Assembly: GCA_028279885.1 (NCBI GenBank)
Contig: JANQMX010000050.1
Location: 79,272-143,271, forward strand
DNA: 64,000 bases
From: Rhodovibrionaceae bacterium
GTDB taxonomy: Bacteria > Pseudomonadota > Alphaproteobacteria > Kiloniellales > DSM-21159
Direction: 5' to 3'
Position 1 is the first letter of the stretch; every line of letters begins with the position of its first letter. The notes below the pieces were generated by a model. The model was not told the DNA's origin, searched no databases, and saw only the letters and a list, made by a program, of their open reading frames with translations. Position numbers and translations under genes: made by a program. Positions 7,742-16,837 of this stretch are shown here, in pieces.

Positions 7742-8404
7742 TTAGCCCGGTGACCTGAGCTCTCCCAGGCCTGCTTCCAACTCCGCATCGGTCAATTCGG
7801 CCGGAAAGCGGGCGACGCTGGAGAGGGCTTGCGTCAGCTGTGCCTTGTAGTGTTCGCGCGGCACGTCGATGGCGCCGAATTGGCGCAGGTGCGGTGTCGT
7901 AAACTGGGTGTCGAGCAGCACGTAGCCGGCTTTCCGCAGACGGATGACCAAGTGCACGAGGGCAATCTTGCTGGCGTTGGTCGCCCGGCTGAACATGGAC
8001 TCACCGAAGAAGGCCGAGCCGAGGCTCACTCCGTAGAGGCCGCCGACCAGGACCGGCTCTTTCGGGTCGCTGTTGTCCCAAGCCTCCACCGAGTGGGCGA
8101 AGCCTTGCTCGAACAGCTCGGTATAGAGCTTCTGGATGGTCGGGTTGATCCAGGTGTCGGGGCGGTTCGGCAGAGGCTCGGCACAGCCCTCTACCACGGA
8201 CTCGAAGGCGGTGTCGCAGCGAACCTCGAAGGGCGACTTCAGCACGGCGCGGCGCATCTTCCGGGATAGGTGCACGCGGTCGAGCGGGATGATCCCGCGC
8301 ATGTCCGGGTCTATCCAGTGGACTTGCGGGTCGCGGCGGCTTTCAGCCATTGGGAAGATGCCGACGGCATAGGCGCGCAAAAGAAGCTCAGGGGTCAGAA
8401 GCAT
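7742..8404 (-). CDS. aat: Leucyl/phenylalanyl-tRNA--protein transferase
   Basis: A 220-residue enzyme that transfers Leu or Phe from charged tRNA to N-terminal Arg or Lys of proteins, marking them for ClpS/ClpAP degradation (N-degron pathway). It shows the family core: YAVGIFPMAE, WIDPDMRGIIPLD, TWINPTIQKLY, LVGGLYGVSLGSAFFGESMFS and LLDTQFTTPHLRQFGA. I placed the start at the ATG at 8404 (MLLTPELLLRAYAVG), which fits family length; the frame is open 22 codons further upstream. It lies next to accC as in many alphaproteobacteria. Confidence 0.95.
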   Translation of the reverse strand: MLLTPELLLRAYAVGIFPMAESRRDPQVHWIDPDMRGIIPLDRVHLSRKMRRAVLKSPFEVRCDTAFESVVEGCAEPLPNRPDTWINPTIQKLYTELFEQGFAHSVEAWDNSDPKEPVLVGGLYGVSLGSAFFGESMFSRATNASKIALVHLVIRLRKAGYVLLDTQFTTPHLRQFGAIDVPREHYKAQLTQALSSVARFPAELTDAELEAGLGELRSPG

Positions 8405-8557
8405 CGCCCTATCGCTCCCATCCTTCCGCTTTACAGCCGTCCAGCATTGGAACCAGTCGGGGTCTCCCACAGCATCTTCAGACCTATAGCGATAGGATCT
8501 GCACGCGATTTCGGCAAGAGGGGGGCAACGCTGAGAGGTTCGGGAGCGGAAAGTGCC

Positions 8558-9907
8558 CTAGGCGTGGGTCGCCAACCAGCTTTCCAGCCAGTGGATGTCG
8601 TAGTCGCCGTTGAGGAAGTCCGGCTCGCCGATCAGCAGGCGGTGAAGCGGCAAGGTGGTGCTGATGCCGTCGATGACCATTTCTTCGAGCGCTCGGCGGA
8701 GCCGCATCAGGCACTCGTTACGGCTGCTGCCGTCGACGATGACCTTGGCCACGAGGCTGTCGTAGAAGGGGGGCACGCGGTAGCCGGCATAGAGGCCGGA
8801 GTCCACGCGCACGCCCAGGCCGCCGGCAGGATGATAGTCGGAGACCAAGCCCGGGGAAGGCACGAACGTTCTCGGATCTTCCGCATTGATCCGGCATTCG
8901 ATAGCATGGCCCGAGAAGGTGATTTCGTCCTGGCTGAGGGCGAGCGGTGCGCCGGACGCCACCTTGATCTGCTCACGTACCAGGTCGATGCCGGTGATGG
9001 CTTCGGAGATAGGGTGCTCGACCTGCAGCCGCGTGTTCATCTCGATGAAATAGAACTCGCCGTTCTCGTAGAGAAACTCGAAGGTGCCGGCGGAGCGGTA
9101 GCCCAGCTTGCGCACGGCGTCGACGCAAAGGCCCAGCAGACGCGCCCGCTCTTCGCTGTTCAACGCGGGCGAAGGCGCCTCCTCCAGGATCTTCTGGTGC
9201 CGCCGCTGCAAGGAACAGTCGCGTTCGCCGAGGTGAATGACATTGCCCCGGCCGTCCGACAGGATCTGCACCTCGATGTGGCGCGGCTGACCTAGGTACC
9301 TCTCCATGTAGATGGAGTCGTCACCGAAGGCGGCGGCCGCCTCGCTGCTGGCTAGTCGTAGCGCTTCCTCCAGCTCGTCGGGCCGTCGCGCCACTTTCAT
9401 GCCCCGTCCGCCGCCGCCGGCTGCCGCCTTGACCAAGAGCGGAAAGCCGATCTCCTCAGCCATCCGCTTTGCCGTCGCCTCGCTGTCGATGGCGCCGTCG
9501 GAGCCGGGCACCAGCGGCAAGCCCAGCTTGTCCGCGGTTTTGCGCGCTTCGATCTTGTCGCCCATCAAGGCGATGTGCTCGGGCTCCGGGCCGATAAAGG
9601 TCAGACCATGCTCCCGGACCATTTCCGCGAAGGTGGCGTTCTCGGCCAGGAAGCCGACGCCGGGATGGACGGCGTCCGCGCCGGTGATGGTGGCCGCGGT
9701 CAGCAGTGCCGCCTTGTTGAGATAGCTTTGGCTGCTTTGCGGGGGGCCGATGCAGACGCTCTCATCGGCCAAGCGAACATGCATGGCGTCTGCATCTGCG
9801 GTCGAATGAACGGCGACTGTCGCGATGCCCATCTCGCGGCAGGCGCGGTGGATGCGCAGCGCGATCTCGCCTCGGTTGGCGATAAGAATCTTCTCGAAGT
9901 TGGCCAT
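8558..9907 (-). CDS. accC: Acetyl-CoA carboxylase biotin carboxylase subunit
   Basis: A 449-residue ATP-grasp enzyme that carboxylates the biotin on AccB with bicarbonate and ATP, the first half-reaction of fatty acid synthesis. It has the N-terminal KILIANRGEIALRI motif, the glycine-rich ATP loop KAAAGGGGRGMK, EAPSPAL, and the catalytic FIEMNTRLQVEHP and ECRINAEDP segments. Length is standard. It starts 22 bases downstream of accB and forms an aroQ-accB-accC operon on the minus strand. Confidence 0.97.
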   Translation of the reverse strand: MANFEKILIANRGEIALRIHRACREMGIATVAVHSTADADAMHVRLADESVCIGPPQSSQSYLNKAALLTAATITGADAVHPGVGFLAENATFAEMVREHGLTFIGPEPEHIALMGDKIEARKTADKLGLPLVPGSDGAIDSEATAKRMAEEIGFPLLVKAAAGGGGRGMKVARRPDELEEALRLASSEAAAAFGDDSIYMERYLGQPRHIEVQILSDGRGNVIHLGERDCSLQRRHQKILEEAPSPALNSEERARLLGLCVDAVRKLGYRSAGTFEFLYENGEFYFIEMNTRLQVEHPISEAITGIDLVREQIKVASGAPLALSQDEITFSGHAIECRINAEDPRTFVPSPGLVSDYHPAGGLGVRVDSGLYAGYRVPPFYDSLVAKVIVDGSSRNECLMRLRRALEEMVIDGISTTLPLHRLLIGEPDFLNGDYDIHWLESWLATHA

Positions 9908-9929
9908 CGCGTCGCGCCGCAGCCTTCGC

Positions 9930-10382
9930 CTAGGCGACGACGATCAGTGGCTCGCCGAACTCGACCGGCTGACCGTCGCTGATGAGGATATCCTTGACCG
10001 TCCCGGCATGGGGGCTCGGCAGGTTGTTCATAACCTTCATGGCCTCGACGATCATCAGCGTCTGCCCTTCGGCCACCTGATCGCCGATCTTGACGAAGGG
10101 CTCCGCGCCCGGCGAGGCAGCAAGGTAGACGGTGCCGACCATGGGAGAGACCACCAGGCCGCTGGGCTGAGCCGGGGCGCAGTCCCCGCCGTTGGCGGCA
10201 GGGGCGGGGGCGGCGCTTACCATGGGCTGAACCACCTCGGGGGAGGAGTGCACGAGGGTCTGTTGCTTGGCCACCCGCACCCGCTCCTCGCCGGAGGCGA
10301 CCTCGATCTCGGTTAGACCGGTCGTGTCCAGTATGTCCGCCAGGCGTTTGAGCAGGTCTTCGTCGACTTCCAATTTGCCCAT
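9930..10382 (-). CDS. accB: Acetyl-CoA carboxylase biotin carboxyl carrier protein
   Basis: A 150-residue carrier protein. The N-terminal helix region ([25 protein letters not shown]) is followed by an Ala/Pro-rich linker and a biotinyl domain with the EAMKVMN motif, whose lysine receives biotin. The start at 10382 overlaps the aroQ stop codon by one base (TAATG), indicating translational coupling. It supplies the carboxyl carrier to AccC and to AccA/AccD encoded elsewhere. Confidence 0.97.
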   Translation of the reverse strand: MGKLEVDEDLLKRLADILDTTGLTEIEVASGEERVRVAKQQTLVHSSPEVVQPMVSAAPAPAANGGDCAPAQPSGLVVSPMVGTVYLAASPGAEPFVKIGDQVAEGQTLMIVEAMKVMNNLPSPHAGTVKDILISDGQPVEFGEPLIVVA

Positions 10383-10837
10383 TATGCGTCGAGCTCGCTC
10401 TTGAGAAGTTGCGCCAGAGCCTCCAGCGCAAGCAGATATCCCGTCTTGCCGAGGCCGCAAATCACGCCGTCGGCGGCTTGGGAGATATAGGAATGGTGGC
10501 GGAAGCTCTCCCGCCGGAAGATGTTGGAAAGGTGCACCTCGATGACCGGGCGCTCGCAAGCCAACAAGGCATCCAGCAGCGCCACCGAGGTGTGGGTGTA
10601 GGCGCCGGCATTGATGACGAGGCCGTCCTGCTCAGTGCGGGCCTGCTGAATCCAGCTCACCAGCTCGCCTTCATGATTGGACTGCTGGCAGGTTGCCGAC
10701 ATGCCCAAGGCTTCGGCCTTGGCGCGACATGCCTCCTCCAGATCCGCCAGCGTAATGCGACCGTAGATTTCGGGCTCGCGCGTGCCAAGCAGATTGAGAT
10801 TTGGACCGTTGAGAATAAGGACCCGTGGGGCGGGCAA
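10382..10837 (-). CDS. aroQ: Type II 3-dehydroquinate dehydratase
   Basis: A protein of about 151 residues catalysing dehydration of 3-dehydroquinate to 3-dehydroshikimate in the shikimate pathway. Type II hallmarks are [17 protein letters not shown], the flexible-loop arginine and tyrosine (EIYG), [25 protein letters not shown] and [13 protein letters not shown]. The start is uncertain: a TTG at 10837 has GGAG 7 bases upstream and matches the usual short N terminus, while a GTG at 10861 would add 8 residues but lacks a well-spaced site. It is first in the aroQ-accB-accC operon. Confidence 0.93.
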   Translation of the reverse strand: MPAPRVLILNGPNLNLLGTREPEIYGRITLADLEEACRAKAEALGMSATCQQSNHEGELVSWIQQARTEQDGLVINAGAYTHTSVALLDALLACERPVIEVHLSNIFRRESFRHHSYISQAADGVICGLGKTGYLLALEALAQLLKSELDA

Positions 10838-10929
10838 GATACGACTCCAGTCACCGAACACCTCGCAGCGTTAGCATGCGCCGCCATGCTCGGCAACGAC
10901 GAGCGGTGCCCTGGGACAGTGGGGCCCTT

Positions 10930-11682
10930 CTAGCTTCCTTGGGCGCGTGCTTCCTCGACCAGTGCCTGCAGCCGCTCAAGCGGGATGGCGCCCGGCACGA
11001 AGGCGTCGCCGATCACGAAGGCGGGCGTCCCGTTCACGCCAAGCTGCTGCGCCAGTGCGAGGTTGGCACCAAGCGTCTCTTCCACCGCTGGCGCCTGCAT
11101 GTCGCGACGGAGCTGCTCGACGTTCAGGCCGACCGACTGGGCGATCTGCATGACGCGCTCTTCGTTGAGTTGTCCGCGCTGTTCCATCAATGCGAAGTGG
11201 AACTCCGGATAGAGGCCCTGCTCCCGCGATGCCAAGGCGGCCTGCGCAGCGTAGCGTGACGCCTCGCTGAGAATTGGGAACTCCACCAGCACCAGACGCA
11301 GGTTTGGGTCCTGCTCGATCGCCGTCAGGATGGGCTCCATCATCTTGTGGCAGAAGCCGCAGCGGTAGTCGAAGAACTCGACGATGGTGACGTCGCCGTC
11401 CGGATTGCCGACGATGTCCTCCGGCGGAATGCTCTCGATAAAGCTGTCGAGCCCCGCCAGCGCGTGCAAACGCTGGTTCTGCTGCTCCGCCTGTTGGCGC
11501 CGTTCGTACTCGCGCAAGGCATCGATCAGCACGTCCGGATTCTGAATCAGATACTCGCGCACGATCTGCTCGATGTCGCGCGTTTCCTGCTCATCGAAGC
11601 TCTGTGCCTGGGCCGGCATTGCCCCCACTGCTGCCAACATGGCCGCACTGGCGATCAGTGCAGCGGAAGCGGTCGATTTCAT
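10930..11682 (-). CDS. DsbA/ScsC-like periplasmic thiol-disulfide oxidoreductase
   Basis: A 250-residue exported protein. A signal peptide covers about residues 1-27 (ending MPAQAQ), an N-terminal ScsC-like helical segment (IVREYLIQNPDVLIDALREYERR) follows, and then a thioredoxin-fold DsbA domain with the active site CGFC in FDYRCGFCHKM and a cis-proline loop GVNGTPAF. It should act on disulfides in the periplasm. The ATG at 11682 has GGAG 6 bases upstream and was chosen over a TTG four codons earlier. It ends 92 bases before aroQ. Confidence 0.92.
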   Translation of the reverse strand: MKSTASAALIASAAMLAAVGAMPAQAQSFDEQETRDIEQIVREYLIQNPDVLIDALREYERRQQAEQQNQRLHALAGLDSFIESIPPEDIVGNPDGDVTIVEFFDYRCGFCHKMMEPILTAIEQDPNLRLVLVEFPILSEASRYAAQAALASREQGLYPEFHFALMEQRGQLNEERVMQIAQSVGLNVEQLRRDMQAPAVEETLGANLALAQQLGVNGTPAFVIGDAFVPGAIPLERLQALVEEARAQGS

Positions 11683-12108
11683 TGCAATCTCCAAAACCTG
11701 TCAGGCTCGCGCGCAACGCTATCAAAGTCTGGTCGCACGAAGGACTCAAAACTGCGTTATGAGCCGATGGCGTAACATGGCGCCGAGCCACCGGGAAAGA
11801 GCCTGGAAGGCTCTGATATTACTATCTCTTTTGTCGCCAGGGGAAAAGTGGAGTTCTCTTGCGATTTGGCCATCTCGAAACAGCCCACTGCGCGATTTCA
11901 TGAAGCTCGGTCTTGGATGTCGAACCCGGGCGATGCGCAAACCTCCGGAGGCTAGGCAGAAGGGCTGCGATGGCTAAGGCTGTTCTTAGGTGCTATTGAG
12001 TATCATTCGCAAAAACTATAGTGTTCGGATTTAGGTAACCGGCAGCGGCGATTGGCTGACGCTGGCATCGCCTGCCTGGAATGTCGCAGTGACAGATGAG
12101 GGCTGAGA
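11683..12108. other. Intergenic region between dsbA-like and fecI genes
   Basis: No convincing gene is present. The stretch holds a short hairpin (AGAGCCT/AGGCTCT, 11798-11814) followed by a partly T-rich segment, and a Fur-box-like palindrome at 11997-12011. It should contain the divergent promoters of the dsbA-like and fecI genes. Confidence 0.5.
11997..12011. promoter_or_regulatory. Fur-box-like palindrome upstream of fecI
   Basis: The 15-base site TGAGTATCATTCGCA keeps 10 of 14 defined positions of the 7-1-7 Fur consensus (TGATAATNATTATCA), and the mismatches fall in the same two positions of each half-site. It lies about 100 bases upstream of the FecI-type sigma gene. Iron control through Fur or a related regulator is inferred from position and pattern. 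Confidence 0.5.
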
Positions 12109-12648
12109 GTGAAATCCGAACCCCCAATAGAGCTGTTCAAGGCTCATCGGGCGGCGCTCATCGACTATGCCGCTCCCATGGTCGGATGCCGTTTTTGCGC
12201 AGAGGACATCGTCCAGGACGCCTTCTTGAGGTTCTCGAGGCGTCTTGCCGATGCCGGTGACAAGGCGCTCCCGCAACGCGGGGAGGCGATCGAACACTCC
12301 GTCGCCTATCTCTACCGGATCGTACGCAATTTGGCGCGCGACCACATAAAAAGGGCGAAAGAGCGACAAGAGGTTGCCGACCCGACGGCTGCTCTGGAGG
12401 CTGTCGCGGCCTCCATCGCGACCCCGGAGCAGTTCGCTGTCGATCGTGATCGGCTGCATGTCGTCACTGAAGCCCTCGATGAGTTGCCGGAGCGGACCAG
12501 GAAGGCATTCGAATTGCACCGGCTCGAAGGGCGTACTCTGCAAGAGATTGCCGATCATCTCGACATTTCCCTCTCGCGCGCGCACCAACTCGTCAAGGAA
12601 GCCCTTCGCCATGCGGCGGAACGGCTTCATATGCGCGAGTTGGATTGA
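12109..12648 (+). CDS. FecI-type ECF RNA polymerase sigma factor
   Basis: A 179-residue group IV sigma factor. Region 2 (about residues 8-75) contains AEDIVQDAFLRFSR and YLYRIVRNLARDHIKR; region 4 (about 120-172) contains LDELPERTRKAFELHRLEGRTLQEIADHLDISLSRAHQLVKEAL. These segments are typical of FecI sigma factors, which transcribe a linked TonB receptor gene when the receptor signals through a FecR protein. GTG start. The FecR-like and receptor genes follow directly, completing a FecIRA-type surface signalling set. Confidence 0.93.
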   Translation: MKSEPPIELFKAHRAALIDYAAPMVGCRFCAEDIVQDAFLRFSRRLADAGDKALPQRGEAIEHSVAYLYRIVRNLARDHIKRAKERQEVADPTAALEAVAASIATPEQFAVDRDRLHVVTEALDELPERTRKAFELHRLEGRTLQEIADHLDISLSRAHQLVKEALRHAAERLHMRELD

Positions 12649-12792
12649 CGGAACGGGCAGAGCCTTCTCTGGATAAATCCGATTCCGACGTGAAAGCGCT
12701 AGAAGTGAGCGCACTTTATCCGTCTTATGATGGCCATGAACTTTACGGAGCTGCCGCGGAGCCGGAGAGTTCCGGGGGCGGAGCATGAAGGC

Positions 12793-13806
12793 ATGATAGA
12801 CCAGGCTGCCGAAAGCGAGCGCATCAGAGACGAGGCGCTCGATCTGGTGCTCAAGCTCGCGACACGACCCGACGACGCGGGCCTGCGTGCCGAGCTTGCG
12901 GCTTGGCGTGAGCAGAGCCCCGTGCATGATCGAGCGTACCGCGTGGCGGCGGAAGCCTGGCTGCTTGGCGGTGGCGCAGAGACCGGCGACGCGCTGAAGG
13001 CTGCGCCCGGCGCATCGCGTCCGCAAGGGGACAGGCCACGTGGGGCGAGCCGAGGCACAACCGCTTCAGCTCGGCGTCCCGGGCGCCGCGCCGCCCGGCT
13101 CCTCGTCTCGGCGGCTGCCGTGGTGGCCATCGCTCTGTTGGTCGAGCCTATCGTCCGGCTGCAGCTCGAAGCCGACTACCTGACGGGCGTCGGCGAGATG
13201 GAAAGCTTCGAATTGGAAGATGGCAGCACGGTCGATCTCGATGCGGAGAGTGCCCTTGCGGTCGCCTACTCTCCTGACGGGCGCCGCGCGGCACTCTTGG
13301 CGGGCAACGCCTTCTTCGACGTACGCCATGAGCCCGAGCGTCCGTTTCATGTCGATGCCGCCGGCCTTGGGGTGGAGGTCGTCGGTACGGCTTTCGCCGT
13401 CATGCAGCGCGCGAAATCGACACGGGTCGCCGTGGAGTCGGGCACCGTTCGCGTGAGGCTGGAGCGAACGTCGGACGGCCCCATGACGCTTGAGCAAGGC
13501 GATCAACTGACCATCGATGCCGCCACCGGCGAGGTGCGCTTGAGTGAGGTTGTGCCCTCGGAGATCGCGGCCTGGCGTCGTGGGCTAATCTTGGCCGACC
13601 GCATGCTGTTCGAAGATCTGGTGAGTGAACTCGATCGGTACCACCGGGGCTTGATCTGGGTGGCGAGCGATGCCCTGGCCCGAGGGGATGTGACCGGCAT
13701 CTTCGACCTGAGCGATCCGATCACGGCGCTGATCGTCGCGGCGGATACGCAGAACGCCGAAGTGACCCAGGTCTCGCCGTTCCTGCTCGTCGTCACACCG
13801 CGCTAG
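12793..13806 (+). CDS. FecR-type anti-sigma factor
   Basis: A 337-residue inner-membrane protein. The cytoplasmic N terminus is a DUF4880-type anti-sigma segment (ALDLVLKLATRPDDAGLRAELAAWREQSPVHDRAYRV, given here in part), followed by one membrane helix (LLVSAAAVVAIALLV) and a periplasmic FecR domain with VGEMESFELEDGSTVDLD and GLGVEVVGTAFAVM. It should hold the FecI sigma factor and release it on a signal from the TonB receptor STN domain. I favour the ATG at 12793, with GGAG 9 bases upstream; ATG codons at 12727, 12730 and 12736 are in frame but have no ribosome binding site. Confidence 0.88.
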   Translation: MIDQAAESERIRDEALDLVLKLATRPDDAGLRAELAAWREQSPVHDRAYRVAAEAWLLGGGAETGDALKAAPGASRPQGDRPRGASRGTTASARRPGRRAARLLVSAAAVVAIALLVEPIVRLQLEADYLTGVGEMESFELEDGSTVDLDAESALAVAYSPDGRRAALLAGNAFFDVRHEPERPFHVDAAGLGVEVVGTAFAVMQRAKSTRVAVESGTVRVRLERTSDGPMTLEQGDQLTIDAATGEVRLSEVVPSEIAAWRRGLILADRMLFEDLVSELDRYHRGLIWVASDALARGDVTGIFDLSDPITALIVAADTQNAEVTQVSPFLLVVTPR

Positions 13807-13947
13807 GCAAATCACGCGCCAAACAAAAAAATCTGCGCCCGACTGCAAATTCCCTTCCTCCGAGAGTCTTGTCCCATGTCGCGATGGCGCCACGAGCATG
13901 CGTCGCGGCCGATAAGCGGAGCTGTATGATCGAAGGGACGGAGGGAC

Positions 13948-16737
13948 ATGGCGAGCGATACGGGTGCGTGTACTACCGCGCGCCGCGCAGGAACCATCAA
14001 TGAGAAGGCGCGCGTTATAATGATGTTGGTGGCGACGACCGTTCTGAGTTCGCCGTGTATGGCCGGCCTGGCTGCGGCGGAGCACGCCGTCTCGCTCGAC
14101 GATGCCAGGGGCCGTCACGCCGACATCCCGCACCCCCACGGCGACGGCGTCGCCCGACTGGCGCAAGCGGCGATAGAGTCCTTGGAGACGGAACAAACAT
14201 TCTCCATCGCACCGCAATCCCTTGCGAGCGCTCTCCGCGCCTTCGGGATCCAATCGGACATACAGGTGGCGGTGGACGGTGGCTTGGCGGCGAGCCTGCA
14301 AACCCGAGGCGTCACCGGGACGTTTCCCGCGGGCGTGGCGTTGGAGCAACTCTTGCAGGGTACGGGGCTGCGGATTCGAGTCGTTTCGGCAAACTCCGTG
14401 ACGCTGGAACCGTTGGTGACGCAGCCCGAGAGCGGACCACCGCAGCTCGGCCCGATCACGGTGGAAGGGCAGTTGGAAGCCGACCCGGCGGATGTGCCCT
14501 TCATGACGCCGGGCTCCTCGGCCTACATCTCTCTGGAGCAGATCGAGCGCATCCGGCCCAGCGCGCCGGGCGACATCTTCAACGAGGTGCCAGGTGTCTT
14601 CGCCGGCGCCAAGCAGGACGGCAATTCGATCAACGTGAACATCCGAAGCGCCCAGGGGCTCAACCGGGTGCGCACCATGGTCGAAGGCACCCAGCAGGAA
14701 ACCTCCTTCACCCGGGGCTATGCCGGTGCCGACCAGCGCACCTACATCGACCCGGACCTGATCGGCGGGGTGGAAATCTCGAAGGGTCCCGGCGTCGGGT
14801 CCTACGCCACCGGAACCACCTCCGGCGTCGTCAACGTGCGTCTGCTGGATGCGGACGACCTGGTCCCGGAAGGGGAGACTTTCGGCTTCCGCCTGCGCGG
14901 CGGCCTCGGCGGCAATAGCATCTCACCCAGGGACTTTTCGGTAGGGCCGACCCGTAACCCGATCGGTGAACTGGCCGACGACGGCAACAAGACTCTCTCG
15001 GACAGCAACTGGTTCGGCAGCCTGGCCGGGGCGGTGCGGACCGAGCACGTAGACCTGGTCGCCGCCTATGCCCGGCGCAAGGAGGGCAACTACTTCGCCG
15101 GTAATAGCGGGAATCCGGATATCGTTGCCGCACCGGTCGAACTGGGCGGGGAGGTGCCGAACACTTCCGAGGACAGCCGCTCCTTCCTGGTCAAGGGGGC
15201 GCTGCGGCTGGACGGCGGCCATTCCTTCGAGGCCGGCTACAACCGCTTCGAGAGCGAGTTCGGCCAAGCCTTCCCTTCAGAGCTCACGCGATTCCCTCTT
15301 CAGCAGTATGGGCTCAGCGAGGTTGAGACCAACCGCTACTGGCTGCGCTACAAGTGGGACTCCGAGCACGACCTGATCAACCTGCAGGTCAATGTCTGGG
15401 GCACCGATTCCGAGGAAGATGATCAGTACTTCACAAGGTTCGGCGATTCTTTTGGAGATTTTGTGGAAAAAGACGAGGCCTGGGGCACGGAGGCCTGGAA
15501 CACGGGGTTCTTCGACACGCCTCTCGGCGGCTTCACGGTGACCGCTGGCGCGGAATACACCCGAGCCGAAAGCCCGCGTGACCCGGTTTCCCTGCAGTCG
15601 AAGACCTTCACCCCCGTCCAGCCGCCCTTCGCCGCTATTCCTCAGCCGCAAGTCACGCGCAGTGAGGACGAGCCCTTTTTCCATCGCGAGGTCTACGGGG
15701 CCTATGTCAATGCGGCTTTCGAGCCGACCGACTGGCTCACCCTCCACGGTGGACTGCGCTATGACGGCTTCAAGAGCGACAGCGCGCGCGTAGAACGTTT
15801 CGTGAGAAACATCGAATTCGATAACGACGCTCGCGACGCCGTCAGTGCGGCGGAGCGGGCTGCCAGAGATGCTGGGGACGAGGCTGAACGCGTAAGGCTG
15901 CGTAATATCCGCTGGAACTCAAGTTCGTTTTGGGACGGCACGGAACAGGACATCATGCGGGAATCCGAGACCAGTGGCGATCGCTTTTCGCCTAACGTCG
16001 GCGTGACCGTGGAACCCGCCGACGGACTCCAGTTCTTCGCCCGCTATTCCGAGGGCCTCCGGGCCGCGAGCCTGGCCGAGCTGGGACGGAGCAGCACCGG
16101 TTTCCCCAATCCCAACCTCAAGCCGGAGGTCTTGAAGAGCTGGGAGGTCGGGGGGAACTACATGCGCGACGGGCTGCTCTTCGAGGACGATCTCTTCCGC
16201 GGCAAGCTGGTGTACTTCGACAACGACTACGACAACTTCGTCGCTCGGCAGGTTTTCCTTGATGCACCGGAAGGCCTCGTCTTCGTAAATCTGCCGGATG
16301 TCTCGACCGCGGGCTTTGAGATGAGCTTGTCCTACGACATGGGCCGGGCCTTCGCGGACTTCAATTTCACGCATTTCACCGAACTGCTCGATGCCCCCAC
16401 CCAGATCAGCGCCGAGCAGCCTGAAATCAGCGGTACCCTGACCCTGGGCACGCGTTGGCTGGACGAGAAGCTGGAGCTGGGCGGCCGCCTGACCTTCTTC
16501 AACGAACTGCAACTGCCCGATGAACGGGACCCGGCAAACTTCTGGCCTAAGAGAAACAATTACTGGCATGGGCAGCAGATCGTCGATCTCTTCGGGTCCT
16601 ACCAGGTCAACGATCACCTTACCTTCGGGTTCAGCGTCGAGAACGTCACTGACGTATACTACGTGCCGCCGCTTTTCGTTAGCCGCATTCCCGCCCCCGG
16701 CCGCACCTTTCGGGTGCACCTCACCGCAAAATTCTGA
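13948..16737 (+). CDS. TonB-dependent receptor with STN signalling domain (haem/iron uptake)
   Basis: A 929-residue outer-membrane receptor. A signal region lies within residues 1-44. Residues 84-153 form a secretin/TonB N-terminal (STN) signalling domain (FSIAPQSLASALRAFG). The plug occupies about 185-300, with VRTMVEGTQQETSF, YIDPDLIGGVEISKGPG, and the remainder is a beta barrel ending in FRVHLTAKF with a terminal Phe. The plug wording and a SLAELGRSSTGFPNPNLKPE box resemble haem receptors of the HasR type, so haem or a haemophore is my best guess; a siderophore is possible. GGAGG sits 5 bases before the ATG. Confidence 0.88.
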   Translation: MASDTGACTTARRAGTINEKARVIMMLVATTVLSSPCMAGLAAAEHAVSLDDARGRHADIPHPHGDGVARLAQAAIESLETEQTFSIAPQSLASALRAFGIQSDIQVAVDGGLAASLQTRGVTGTFPAGVALEQLLQGTGLRIRVVSANSVTLEPLVTQPESGPPQLGPITVEGQLEADPADVPFMTPGSSAYISLEQIERIRPSAPGDIFNEVPGVFAGAKQDGNSINVNIRSAQGLNRVRTMVEGTQQETSFTRGYAGADQRTYIDPDLIGGVEISKGPGVGSYATGTTSGVVNVRLLDADDLVPEGETFGFRLRGGLGGNSISPRDFSVGPTRNPIGELADDGNKTLSDSNWFGSLAGAVRTEHVDLVAAYARRKEGNYFAGNSGNPDIVAAPVELGGEVPNTSEDSRSFLVKGALRLDGGHSFEAGYNRFESEFGQAFPSELTRFPLQQYGLSEVETNRYWLRYKWDSEHDLINLQVNVWGTDSEEDDQYFTRFGDSFGDFVEKDEAWGTEAWNTGFFDTPLGGFTVTAGAEYTRAESPRDPVSLQSKTFTPVQPPFAAIPQPQVTRSEDEPFFHREVYGAYVNAAFEPTDWLTLHGGLRYDGFKSDSARVERFVRNIEFDNDARDAVSAAERAARDAGDEAERVRLRNIRWNSSSFWDGTEQDIMRESETSGDRFSPNVGVTVEPADGLQFFARYSEGLRAASLAELGRSSTGFPNPNLKPEVLKSWEVGGNYMRDGLLFEDDLFRGKLVYFDNDYDNFVARQVFLDAPEGLVFVNLPDVSTAGFEMSLSYDMGRAFADFNFTHFTELLDAPTQISAEQPEISGTLTLGTRWLDEKLELGGRLTFFNELQLPDERDPANFWPKRNNYWHGQQIVDLFGSYQVNDHLTFGFSVENVTDVYYVPPLFVSRIPAPGRTFRVHLTAKF

Positions 16738-16837
16738 GAGCATCTGGGCAAAGGGAGCCCGGCAACTCGCCCGGCTTTGTCATGACACAACCGGTTTTCC
16801 GGCTATGCCGATATCCGGCGCCGCGCCCGCGCCGACC

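Noticed and set aside
11798..11814. Hairpin AGAGCCT/AGGCTCT as a terminator
   Set aside because: No gene ends nearby on the plus strand and the T tract is interrupted, so I list it only within the intergenic description.
12031..13026. 331-codon minus-strand open frame
   Set aside because: It is antisense to the fecI and fecR genes, which have clear homology; no domain is seen in it.
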